Made by a program: the position numbers and the translations under genes. A stretch of DNA of 64,000 nt from the NCBI GenBank assembly GCA_037178675.1, contig JAYMGJ010000059.1:1-64000 (forward strand), given 5' to 3'. Numbering within the stretch: the stretch's first letter is position 1; the number at the start of each line of letters is the position of its first letter. This document shows positions 23,033 through 33,678 of the stretch, piece after piece. This stretch comes from Scleroderma bovista. Taxonomy: Eukaryota; Basidiomycota; Agaricomycetes; Boletales; Sclerodermataceae. Under the pieces are notes generated by a model that saw only the letters and a program-made list of their open reading frames with translations, searched no databases and was not told the DNA's origin.

Positions 23033-24102
23033 ATGGCCAAGCACCCTTCGAATATCGATGAAGAATTCATTGAGTGGGATACAGTCACAGACTGTGGGCA
23101 AGATGTTGATGAGGTTGAAGTGATTGACATGGAGATCAAAGAAATTGATGATGGCCATCATATGGCTCAAATTCATACTCGATTCAAGCTCCAATTCGAG
23201 GCCTTATACACTGTATCCATGACTATCATTGAGGCAATCGCTCTAGTGACTCAGAGAGCTGAACCCATACCATACCATACCTCCATCCTTTCTGGTGAAG
23301 GATGGATGCTGGAACTCTTGAATGGTCACCCTGAACGGATCTGCACTGAACTTGGCATTCATAAGCACGTCTTTAAGATGCTAGTGGACGAGCTTCAGTG
23401 CCATCAATTCAATCACTCAAAACACGTCACTCTCCAGGAGCAACTGGGTATTTTTCTATATACTGCTGTTACTGGCCTGTCGATCAGGCACGTTGGAGAG
23501 CATTTCCAGCGATCAAACAGTACTATCTCGAAGTAAGTATTGAATTGACATGTCTCTATGTATGACTGATCACAATTAATAGATACTTCAAGGAGATGCT
23601 CGTCACATTCTCTTCACCCAGAATTTATACGAAATATGTACAACTTCCCTGTACTGATGCTCCAGTCCATGACTCTATCCTCAACAACCCCAAGTTCCAC
23701 CCATTCTTTGAAGACACAATCGGTGCAATTGATGGGACACATATTGTGTGTGCCCCATCTGCAGAGGAAAGGGATGCATCGCGAAATTGCAAAGGATTCA
23801 TGTCACAGAACTGTCTCATATGTTGCGACTTTGACATGCAATTCACATACATGCTCAGCGGCTGGGAAGGCTCGATGGTGGATGCGTCAATCTATCACGA
23901 TGCACAGTTGAGCGACCTAGCTATTCCTGACGGCAAATACTACCTTGGCGATGCAGGGTTTCCCAATTGCCGCCAGCTATTGGTTCCCTACCGTGGGCAA
24001 CGGTATCATTTAGCAGAGTGGGGCCGTGGACAGACCCGGTGAGTTTCTTCTAGTCTTCTTTAACTCACAATGACTCACTTCACATCAAGGCCCGTAAATG
24101 AC
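23033..24102 (+). pseudogene. PIF/Harbinger transposase (DDE_Tnp_4), 3'-truncated
   Basis: Exons 23033-23532, 23583-24038 and 24090-24102 join in frame across two introns of about 50 bp. The protein starts MAKHPSNIDEEF (an upstream in-frame ATG lies at 23021). It shows the HTH-like part with LQEQLGIFLYTAV and RHVGEHFQRSNSTISKYF, then the catalytic blocks FFEDTIGAIDGTHI (first Asp) and GWEGSMVDASIYHDA (second Asp). GKYYLGDAGFPN and LVPYRGQRYHLAEW follow. No stop is present, but after GQTRPVNDP the frame runs into the terminal repeat of the 26 kb element. The third catalytic residue (Glu, normally in NVVERIFG) is gone. Confidence 0.87.
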
Positions 24103-24441
24103 CCCATGCACCTACTTAGGCCGTCTTACACGGCCACCCGAAGGTGAAAATTGGCCGAGTGTCATGGACCAGCGGATGGTAGCCCAGGAATAATTTGTTA
24201 TCGATTGCCATGGATGGGCTACCTACTTAGATATTATCACAATGTAATATGGGTGGGCTAGATTGTCAATTAAGGGGAGGGTGAATGGGTCAAATTAAAT
24301 ATTGTCATGGAAATTAATGGGAGCACATAATTTGTGCTCACTATATCATTCAGGTGGGCCCAGGCCTGCCTTTCATTCATGTCATTGGACAAGCCCATAT
24401 TGTATTATCATGTAGGTGTATAGGTGAGCTAAACCAAATCA
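24103..24441 (+). repeat. Left terminal inverted repeat of the 26.5 kb element
   Basis: Aligns along its length with the reverse complement of 50252-50636. Shared phrases include cccatgcacctacttaggcc, gtgaaaat.ggccgagt, gatattat.acaatgta, gtgtcaattaaggg and, near the inner end, tatagg.g..gct......atcag. Identity is roughly 70-75 percent by eye. Confidence 0.75.
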
Positions 24442-24489
24442 GAGTAGCAGGGGGCACCAATACACAAATGGCACCGCAGTAATTACCCC

Positions 24490-24955
24490 GGGATTATTGT
24501 CAATAATCAGGGGTGTTCCTACCGCAGGTAAAGTGTCACTACCACGGGGTGGTAATCACTACCGCAGTTAATAATCACTAGGTTGGTAATCACTATGAGG
24601 GGTTGGTCATCACTACTGCGGGTTGGTAATCACTACCGCTGGTTAATAATCACTACGTTGGTAATCACTGAGGGGTTGGTCATCACTACCGCGGGGTATG
24701 GGTCACTACCACGGGTTTGTAATCACTACCGCGGGTTAATAATCACTAGGTTGGTAATCACTATGAGGGGTTGGTCATCACATCCACGGGGTATGGGTCA
24801 CTACCGTGGGTTGGTAATCACTACCGCGGGTTAATAATCACTAGGTTGGTAATCACTACGAGGGGTTGGTCATCACTACCATGGCTTGGTCATCACTACC
24901 ACGGCTTGCTCATTACTACCGCGGGTTGGTTGTCACTACCCTTGGTGTGTGGAAT
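24490..24955. repeat. Subterminal minisatellite ggtaatcactaccgcgggtt
   Basis: Units of about 18 bp (ggttggtaatcactaccg and variants ending in gcggg, acgggg or atgagggg) are arranged in a higher-order pattern of about 100 bp. Just inside the left TIR, as transposase-binding repeats often are. Confidence 0.85.
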
Positions 24956-26209
24956 GATTGCAGGCAGGTATAATTCCATATTGTGTGATAATGTAAACCA
25001 CATGCACCTCCTTAGGCTGATGCATACAACCACACCAGAATAAAAATCAGCTAATCAGTACAACACAGAACAGGACTATGCTAGAACCATGGTCAGTTAT
25101 AATAATGGCGCAGTAGGTATGACCCATGATTTTATAATATAGGTATATAGGTGAGCATGTTCAAATCAGTCCAACACAAGGGACACCACTACGCTAATGG
25201 CACCGTGGTAATAGCTATTTCAAATAAGCAGTCACTACCGCGGGTGAAGTGTGACTACCACGGGGGGTGTAATAACAACAATAGGTAAGGGGAACTGCTG
25301 CGGGGATGTAATTACAATAGGTAATGGAAACTGCCGCGGGATTAATTCAACTACCGGGGGTTAGGTTTAGGGACCACTAGCATATGAAACAGGATGGAAC
25401 CAATGTTTGGAAAGAGGACATGCTGCAGCATATAGGCGACTTATTGGTATTTGATATCAGTAACACACCTATTACTGTGGGAACAAAAATACATAGTGAC
25501 CGCAGGTATATTAAATGATGACTGGTATATAGGTTTATCCTATATAAAGGAAGTATTAAATAAAAACTAACACTAGGGTTGTTGGATGGCTCTGTGCATG
25601 GCAATTATTCAAGGACTATGAATGGTGACATAGTATCAAGTGGAAAAGTATTAACTGCGGCAACATTTCCACCGGAACAAAAGTATCAACCGCAGTGACC
25701 ACCATGGGAGGCATATATTAACATGAAATGGAAAATATAATTTGATTGCATTATTGGGGTCATAGATGGGTTATGCAGTACACCGATGCAACCACAGTAG
25801 CTACTGTTGGGTAGTAGAATGACACCGCAAAAGTGGCACAATCCACGGTGGTGACAGCTCATGCAGGGTAGATAGTACCACACACAATTCAGTGAAATGT
25901 ACCATTCAAATGAAATTATTTACGACGAATTACTGGACCCCTGGTGATAAGTGGGCAGGACTCAGTTGGCATACCAGGGCTGCTAAATAATTAACAGCAT
26001 CTGTGCACAATCGGGGGTAGAATATTTTTTGGGTGAAACAAACAAATTGCATTCATAAAGTAAAGGACAAAAAAGAATTTAATACATGTGAACCGAAAAA
26101 ACAATGTCTGGTGGCAAAAAGAAATGTTGTAAAAAAGAAAGTACAAAGATGTATGAATAAAGCAAATAGTCTGTGCAAAAACAATGTATGAATGGAGATA
26201 AAAAAAATA
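24956..26209. other. Left-arm subterminal region without genes
   Basis: Scattered cactaccgcggg-like motifs (25230-25360) and AT-rich DNA. I see no coding exon. The 3' end of the next gene is at 26210. Confidence 0.5.
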
Positions 26210-28201
26210 TTAAATGTCCATTTTATTCCCTTCCACAGCGCCTACACATCCCTCATCTGAAACCGCGGGTGCGGGAACTGAGTTATCGGGGACATTGGCG
26301 GGACTTATGATGATGATGGGGGGAGGAATCGCTTGGGGATCCAGAGGCATTCCATCACCTTCTGTAACGTTGGGAGACTACAGGGGATGTAAGTAGCGAA
26401 CCATGGGTGAATCAATAGGACTTACCGCGGTGGTGGGGACAGAATCCCTGGCTTCATCCACAGCCATTGCATCGTCTGTGGAGATGATGAAGGGAGGGGG
26501 GCGTGATGGAGGCACATGGTCATCGCCAGCAGGGCTGGGAGACCGAGGCGGATGTCTGTCTTCTACCGCGGTTGGACCCCAGAGAGTGTTCAAGAGGTCG
26601 GGGGCAATGGATCCCACATGGATCGCGATGGTGGTGGACGCATCAGGCAAAGATGATGCAGGCGGCTGTGGGGGCGATTCCATGCTTGCAACCGCAGGCG
26701 GTGTGGGATCCGGTCCATGGTCTGCAGGAGGGACGTCGGGGGAGCATGCAGCAGGCGAGGGCGCACGGAAAATCGATGCAGGACTTCCAAGTGGGGTGGA
26801 AGTCTGCATGGAAGGGGGAGGGGGCAGTTCTGGATGGACAATCAGCGTACCTGACCTCAGACTCTCCATGAGCTGGCGAAGAGTGTCCATTTGAACCTCT
26901 TGCGCCTCCAGCCTACGTGTCACATCGCCCAGCTTCTCCTTCAAGTCCGAACATTCGCTGCAGGCGCTTGTAGTCGTCGCCGTGGTTGTATGTTCGCTGT
27001 GTTCGGTGCTTGTACCGCAGTCCCTTGATTTTGAAAGCCATCGCGGTTGCACTATCAGCACTCCATCAAATTCTGTTTAGATTTTCAGCAGAACGGAGCA
27101 AAGGAAATATTTAACCTACTTTCACGTCTGCCCCTTGATGGGCCAAGTGTGGAAGGTCCAGCTGTGGCTGCTGGACGTGGAGAGGGGACATCCATGGGCG
27201 CGGGACTTTTGGCTTTGCGTTTGCGAGCGGAACGGGGAGGGTTGGTACGGGTTGGGGCAGCAGTAAGTGCTGGTGATGGGGCGGGGTCGGGTTGGCTTGT
27301 CCGTGTAGCTGGTGCACGGGACTGCGATCGCGACCTGACGCGCTTGAGTGACAAGCTGCACCCATGCTTCCCCTTGTTGCATTGGAAGCATGCACGATCC
27401 TCCTTCCTGGCACAGGGTAACATCCGACGGGCGCAGTGGTCACATCGATCGGCGGCGGGAAGGATTGGGAAGTCGGGAGGGGGATGGTGAAGGTCGTAGG
27501 TCTTGGTTACACCGCGGTGGGTAGGCTTCGCAGTGTCTTCGTCATCGCTGTCGACAATGGGGGCGGACTTGACGCGTTTACGAGGGCGACGGGATTGGCT
27601 ACGTCCCCGAGTCTGCTCACGTCCACGGCGACGACTTCTTGCCTCCTCTGCACCAACTGGCTCGGATGGGCTGACCTCATAGCTACTCACCTCATATGCC
27701 CTTTGCTTTCCCTTATCAACCCTCTGCATCTCTGCCTGCTCACCATCCACCCTGCCTTCGTTGCTCGGTTCCGGAATATTTTCACCGCAGTTGCACCACG
27801 GATGGTCGGAGACACTGTCTGCAGGGGATTGGAGCATTTGGGGCCACTTTGGCCACGTTGTAATACCCTCGGATGGATCTTCCAGGTCGCGATCAAGGGC
27901 CATGAGCATGGGGGGAATGCTGAAACCGCGGGGTAAGTTCCCCACCACCTCTCTGACGCGGTTCTGACGGTTGTTAGTGGCATTGAACTATGTTGAATAT
28001 TGGACTCACCAGTTGGGCCCAGACATTGCGATGGACCTCCAGCCATGACGCAGTATCCTTCGTTTTCTTAATAGCTGCTACTCTGCCGGTAATAATGCTG
28101 GTGGCATCCGCGATAACTTCTCCAGGGGTCATGGGTGTTCCGAAGTCTTCGGGAACGTTGGATGGGGATGGGACTTGGATTTCGGATTGTTGGGTGGACA
28201 T
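26210..28201 (-). CDS. Zn2Cys6-like accessory protein, left arm, intact
   Basis: Exons 28201-28010, 27963-27120, 27072-26426 and 26377-26210 join in frame to 616 codons. All three introns (46-48 bp) have GT-AG ends, and intron 1 has the same length and position in the right-arm copy. Residues 1-64 form a conserved N-terminal helix region (MTPGEVIADATSIITGR). A basic Arg/Ser-rich linker and RVKSAPIVDSDDED precede six cysteines at about 238-266 spaced C-X2-C-X6-C-X7-C-X2-C-X6-C, the fungal Zn2Cys6 spacing. Exon 3 has a short coiled coil (LKEKLGDVTRRLEAQEVQ) and the rest is Pro/Ser-rich. It is likely a nuclear DNA-binding protein, inferred from spacing only. It is divergent from the 29058 gene. 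Right-arm and inverted copies are pseudogenes. Confidence 0.75.
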
Positions 28202-29057
28202 AGTTTTGTAGGAGTGAGATGAGTGAGAGAGGAAAACAAGTTTGCGGTGTGGAAGCCGCGCGGTATGTTGAACATTTATTATGATTAGGTCAGCAGATGT
28301 CACACACCCAGACTGACCATTGGTATGTCATCAGGCGCCAAGCCACGTGCTAATAATCTCCGTTTAGCTAGTCAGGCACCAACATCAACGTGTAAATTTA
28401 ATCACCGAGGTATAAATGGAATTGAAGGTCTCATAGGATTTTTGAAGGGAACCCACCGCGGTAACATACAGTATTTTAGATTTAACAGTATAATGGGTGC
28501 AGTATTAGTATCAAATAGACCACACACAGCAATGCTTGTACAATTGTGATTGCATATTGTGATTGCATAGCTAGTGCAAGCGACATTATTCACACTAACC
28601 CTTATTGGATAAAATAGCCGCGGAAGGTAAACACAATCGGAAGGCATTTTCGTCGGGTAAATGTTGAAATGTAGGCTGGACACCTGAAGTCCACTACAAA
28701 TATAATGTGTGAAATTTCTCTGCTTTCTTGGAAAGCATAGAAAAGTATACCCGCAATGTCTAGTGACGGAACAATGACCGCGGGTGTGCTAAACCTGTTT
28801 CATTGTCTATTGTTATCAGCAAATACTGACCTACAGCGCTACAATTAGGCTTGTTCATACCTAAACATTTCTACAAAAAGATAGAACAATTGCAATCCAT
28901 TGAGAGTGATATATAGTACCCGAATTCCACCCTAGATTCCAGATGTCTTAATGGTGGGAAATATCTTATGTAAGCATTCGACCCGAACATATATGATCGC
29001 GGCCTGTGAACACCAAGCCCTTGCCAGCCTTCTTTATTTCATACACAACCACCAACC
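28202..29057. promoter_or_regulatory. Divergent intergenic region, left arm
   Basis: 855 bp between the divergent accessory genes, with ACCGCGG motifs at 28455 and 28777. The equivalent regions of the other two copies (43374-44214 and 58577-59417) are similar in length, which supports a shared control region. Confidence 0.45.
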
Positions 29058-30468
29058 ATGACCGGACCAGCTAGGAATGTTAGATTTATCGATGATGGAG
29101 CAGCCAACCCTGGTAAATTGTTATATTGGAACTGTCTTTGGCATTTGAGATTGATTTTGGGCAGGTTTATTTGGTAGCCCAGGGTGGACACCTCCAAAAA
29201 GACGGTCTCTGAGCAGAACATGTATGTATCCTTCATGTACACTTTAACAGTACTCATTTTATGTTTACAGCAAGTGATAATAGCACTGGGTGGTGTCCAC
29301 CCGATGAACCTCCCCCTCCACCCGCGGCAGACCCGATGTCTATTGAAGTGGATGAAGGTTCGTTCCCCATGCTTGAATCACCTGTGGGTGCGAGGTCTGA
29401 CATCTGGGCTGAACCAGGGGTGTTGCCAAGTCCCGAGTGGGACCCTCCTGCATTTCCACCCACATCAACACCCGACCGCGGGGATGTAGCCAGCACACCC
29501 ATGCCTCAAACATCGTCTGACTCATCATCCGACACCGACACCTCAGAGGATAGCCAGGGATGGATCCCTCCCCCTCTACCGCCATCACAAACCTTTCCCG
29601 AAGTGTCCCCAAGCCCTACCTCCGATGGAAACTCATCACCCCGGCCGATCACACCCATCCGCGCAACATCACCTGACTCCTCCGATACTGACGCGTCGAA
29701 GGACAATGAAGGATGGACTCCACCTGCACAGCCAGCATTATACATACCACTGACATCGCCAATGTCAGTTTCGTCCGTTCAGTCCACCCCTTCAAAGTCA
29801 CCCCACGGATCACCATCGATGGCTGGGTCCCCACTCTTCTCAGGGACAGGTGAGCCAACTGAGAGCGGATCTAACCCAGAGGAAAGATTCTTTGAGAATT
29901 CCTTGCCAAGGGTAGTTGGTACGAGCCCCATTGCACATCGTAGGTTAGTGGATAAGGGAAAGGGAAGGGAAGCGGAATCGGGCCCGGTGAGCGGATTCCC
30001 TGCAACATGTCCCAAGGATATGGAAGGTTAGTTAGGCCTTGGTTGGAGTTTCCTACACTGACACCATCGTAGGGGAATGGTGGCACTTGCTGAGAATGAT
30101 GGCCGACCTGGAAATTTACAAAGGTAAATTCAATTGCCCGCGGCATGAATGTGAGTGCATTGACATCTCTATTAAATTGATATTGACAATCAATAGTAAG
30201 CACAGCGCGACAGATTGCAGCCCGCTTCCACCCCAAGGACGGCAAAATTACCCGCCTGGACAACTCCTACGACAAACCGCTTATTGCGATGTACATGCAA
30301 TACGCGGACAAGTTGGTGGAAGAAACTCGGGAGTGGAGGAGGCTCATTGCATTGAGGGCACATTATGCTGACATCATAGATAAGTTGGAGCAAATTGATA
30401 AGGGTGAGATGGAGGGCACACAGATTGCCATGGATCAATTAGAAGATTTACACCCATCAATGTTGTAA
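29058..30468 (+). CDS. RFIDDG-motif Pro/Ser-rich accessory protein, left arm, intact
   Basis: Exons 29058-29112, 29165-29221, 29271-30026, 30073-30150 and 30197-30468 join in frame to 405 residues. The N-terminus MTGPARNVRFIDDGAANPG is conserved in all three copies, as is LFGSPGW in exon 2. Exon 3 is a long disordered, acidic Ser/Pro/Asp region with three similar GW.PP segments about 70-85 residues apart (TGWCPPDEPPPPP, QGWIPPPLPPS, EGWTPPAQPA). Exon 4 encodes EWWHLLRMMADLEIYKGKFN. Exon 5 is a charged helical C-terminus (HPKDGKITRLD, ADKLVEETREWRRL) ending in DQLEDLHPSML. No known domain recognised and no transmembrane segment. The right-arm and inverted copies have a stop in the last exon (Arg codon to TGA). 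Confidence 0.72.
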
Positions 30469-31055
30469 TTACAATTGGTTGTCTGTTTTTATCTTGAACA
30501 AAAAACATTCAGTTTGTACAGGGATAAGCACTAGCATGGTGAGTATGATGGGCACCATGGAGTGATTGATTTTGGATCCACACATTGTGCTTGTGATAGT
30601 CCCCACAGTAGCGATGGTCACCATGGCTGTAATCCACACCTTTTGTTCTAAATGGTTCTAAACATCATGGTACCACGTGAATCATATATACCGCGGCTCT
30701 CATATATACCGCGGCTATTACAGACATATGTGCTTGCGACTGTCACCCCAGTTATAATTCAAACCTTTGGCTGAGGTCAATAGTTGTAAATACCGCGGCT
30801 ATCATACATATTGTGGATATGGTACATGATGCCACTGTGCTGAGACGCCTTGGTTGTTACTACCCCGGGCATTATCCATACCGCAGCCTTACGTACAACT
30901 CCTATATACATGCTGTGGCTATTATACACATACCGCGGTCGTGATCATCACCTTGTTTTCACCCACCCAGTGGTCCCATATTTGATGTATGTACTTTACA
31001 ATACATATGAAATAAACCTATGTTCAGCACCTCTTTTGTATACGGGCGTCATCAT
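30469..31055. repeat. Convergent intergenic region with TACCGCGGCT repeats
   Basis: taccgcggct occurs at 30689, 30707 and 30791 and taccgcggtc at 30931, with decayed versions between (for example tattgtggat and tgctgtggct). Lies between the 3' ends of two convergent genes. Confidence 0.6.
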
Positions 31056-32600
31056 AATCCTCCAGCCTGGGTGGGAGCCTTTTTGGCCGGACCGACTGCC
31101 GCCTTACTACATTCTTTTCCCCGCCATCGCATTTGTGTTGGAGTTGGAGTGATGAATCTCCTGCATCTTCTTTTGAGCCTTATGAGTAATTTGCTTGATG
31201 GGGCCACAATGCATACCTTGTGTAATGGCGGCCCTTGAAAGACCTGCGGCTGGCACTTGAACTGATGGACCACTCCGTTTGGCAACTTCGGAGGGCTGGG
31301 CTGGACGTATATCAAATTTGTAAGAATAAATTTATTTGTGATGCAATACGAAGCACTCTTACCTTTTGTCTTCAACCTTGGTTGAGCCGCGGTGGAGGAA
31401 GGGCCGGCACTTGTCACCTGCATGGAGTGAGTGCTGTTATCAGTGACTCCCTGATGTTTGTCTGCATGTAGATATTACATATATTAGCGTCAGGATATAT
31501 TCAGTCCATCTGAAGATCATTACCTTTGGGCTTAAGCAGTGAGTCAGAGCGGGGTATGTCCGTGGCAGACACATCCACCGCGGGTTTACTCTTTCCTGCC
31601 ACTGCACTTTGTTTACCTGGATATTGTATCATATCAATTGTCCTAATTGCATGTATGACTTGATAGGAACACTCTCACCTTTGCTCTTTGTCAATGGCTG
31701 AGCAACAGAAGCACCCACGGTCACTATCTGATCTCTGGCGGTCTTTTGTTTCTCTGCATATAAATATTATATATATATAAGGTGAGTTCTATGTGGGACT
31801 TCATAAGAACACTCCCACCTTTTGTCTTTACCCGTGGCTTGGGTTTGACACACACTGCGGTACCCGCGGTCGGAGGATTCCTGGACCCAGCAGGCATAAA
31901 ATATGCTGTGTTTGGGGGGCCCACTTTAATACTGTGATGCCCTGTGGAGTCACCGTCGTACAGATCCGAACTGGAATCTATGAAAACATATCAATGTATG
32001 TTCCTATAGTAATCCAACCTACCCTCTATATTTTTTCCAGCATGCTTCTGCTTTGATCTTTTTTCGCAACCATTCTCAGCATTCCCTGCAACACATCAAC
32101 AATATCCCATTGCATGAATAGATATTCTTACCTTGCATATGTTCTTGGCCGTGGCTATCCCTCACCACCCCCGCATCCTTAGCAGGACCCATGGCATTTC
32201 CATGAGGCGGCACCGCGGGCTGAGTGTCCTCTTTGTCCTCATCATTTGACGTGTCTATCAATGGCTCTGAGTGTTTGCAAATTTAATAAGATAATATTTA
32301 CCTTCCCTGTGCTTTTTGCCTGTTCTCTTTGCCGCACTCTTGTGGTTGGTGTTTGCAACCGCGGCCTGTAGCAACCCATCTGACTCTAACCACCTCTTAA
32401 CCTTGAAGGTATTCGTGGGATCACTCAGTTGCCTATCTCGCCACCACTCCAATATTTCTGTCGCCTCCTTATTCGTAAGCCTGGATGGTTCCTTGAATGC
32501 GACATTGGTGAATCCCATTGAGTCTGCTGTCCCAGTCCAGGCCCAGAAATGTTGCCATGGTCTGCACCAAACTATTGATCTGGGATTGTAGCCTGTCATG
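31056..32600 (-). pseudogene. Multi-exon accessory gene, left arm, 5'-truncated
   Basis: The first recognisable exon (about 32600-32310) gives FTNVAFKEPSRLTNKEATEI, WWRDRQLSDPTNTFKVKRWL and ESDG, clearly homologous to 40130-40345 of the right arm. The N-terminal ~330 residues present in the right arm are missing, and the sequence instead abuts the end of the KDZ gene. Downstream is a series of short exons, each ending in a Lys-Gly motif such as KPRVKTKG, LTKSKG, LLKPKG and PRLKTKG, separated by ~50 bp introns. IKVGPPNTAYFMPAGS near 31900 is shared with the right arm. The final exon differs from the right-arm ending. No domain recognised. Confidence 0.55.
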
Positions 32601-33678
32601 TCAGTGTGAAAGGTCGAGCCTTTGGGTTTCAGTAGCCCTTGCATCAATTTTGCATGTATCCAATGAGAGGACTACCTGTGCCTCTTCCACTCTCAGGGCT
32701 CTAGCCATCCACATGGCAGATCCCTGTGGTGAACCTGCGGTTGGCATTTCTAAGAGCTTCATCTCCACAGATTTAATGCTTGGGGCTTACCCTGCAAAGT
32801 CAAAATTGTTATCTACCTTCCACTGTGAGGCTTACCTTTTTCCAATTGGACTTCAAATATATCCATTGCCCTCAGATTTGACATCCTGTCAAGAAGCACC
32901 TTTGTCTCCTGGTCCTTCCAAATTTGACAGAGGTCCTCCGGAACTGTTGTGTCCAAATTTGCAAAGGCATCACTAGATGATGTGAGATTTTGTCTTGCAA
33001 TTGTCAGTTTCCTCTTCAAAGACAAAGCTGGAAATTGTGAATACCACTCCAATATTGCACACTTGAGGACCACTCATGCATGCAGACCATCTTTAAGAAG
33101 TTACTGTCGTTCATTTGGAAGTCAAGCATTTCTTGCCAATGAGGGGCAGCCATTCCTCGTGTAGAAGGGGAAACAATATTTAAAGAAGCCCACAGAGTTT
33201 CCATTATTTCCCCATCCACATTGCCCACACCAGGAATGAAATTGGGGGAATACATCACAAAACATTCACTTTGGTGTCCATGGACATGCCAAATTCCAAT
33301 GCTGGGTTGGATCCTTAACACCGGTGGAAGAGAAATGAACTGATTGCCTTCTATCCACCTTTGCAGATTTTTGCTGTATTGACAATTGATGTCATAGAAA
33401 TTTACCACCTGCTGTTCCTGGTGCACTGCGTGCACCAGGGCGTCCATGTTAATTTGCCTAGTCACCAGTCAACGTGAATATGTCATTATATACCACGGAC
33501 ATACTGCTCTCCCTTTTGAAAATCCACCATGGCATGGGGAATAAAGCAGCCATGTCTTGCACAGGCACACCCACAAATTCTGGTTGAAGGCAACTGACTT
33601 CTGTTTGAATTTGCCTGGTTGACTGCCCAGTGATTGCTGCAGTCCAATTTCTGACCATGGCATCGACAGCCACCGTGG
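32601..33678 (-). pseudogene. KDZ transposase, C-terminal half
   Basis: Reads leftward with SNHWAVNQANSN, then CGCACARHGCFIPHAMVDFQ and KGEQ. An intron (GTATGT...GACTAG) restores QQINMDALVHAV. Next come the KDZ signature NFYDINCQYSKNLQRW, GIWHVHGHQSECFVMYSP, GVGNVDGEIMETLWASLN and STRGMAAPHWQEMLD. The tail (LSLKRKLTIARQN, LCQIWKDQETKVLLDRMSNL) continues to about 32600. These blocks match the Kyakuja-Dileera-Zisupton transposases of fungi, DDE-type enzymes that cut and paste DNA. The half begins at 33678, where repeat E interrupts the gene. Confidence 0.88.

Larger units (their letters stand above)
21201..23191. repeat. ~2 kb palindrome of Harbinger 5' end plus Tc1 5' half
   Basis: Left arm 21201-21966 and right arm about 22440-23191 are inverted copies. 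The outer ~200 bp (21201-21400 against 22990-23191, the Harbinger N-terminus) look identical. The inner parts (Tc1 TIR, leader and helix-turn-helix) differ by a few percent, mostly transitions. The centre, about 21967-22440, is single copy and holds the Tc1 catalytic part. The structure ends the Plavaka reading frame on the left and flows into the full Harbinger gene on the right. Confidence 0.85.

Noticed and set aside
26403..26894. Plus-strand Gly-rich open frame
   Set aside because: Antisense of exon 3 of the same gene; no independent support.
27436..27936. Plus-strand open frame opposite the Zn2Cys6-like gene
   Set aside because: Shadow of the minus-strand coding exon; GC-rich codon structure keeps the opposite strand open.
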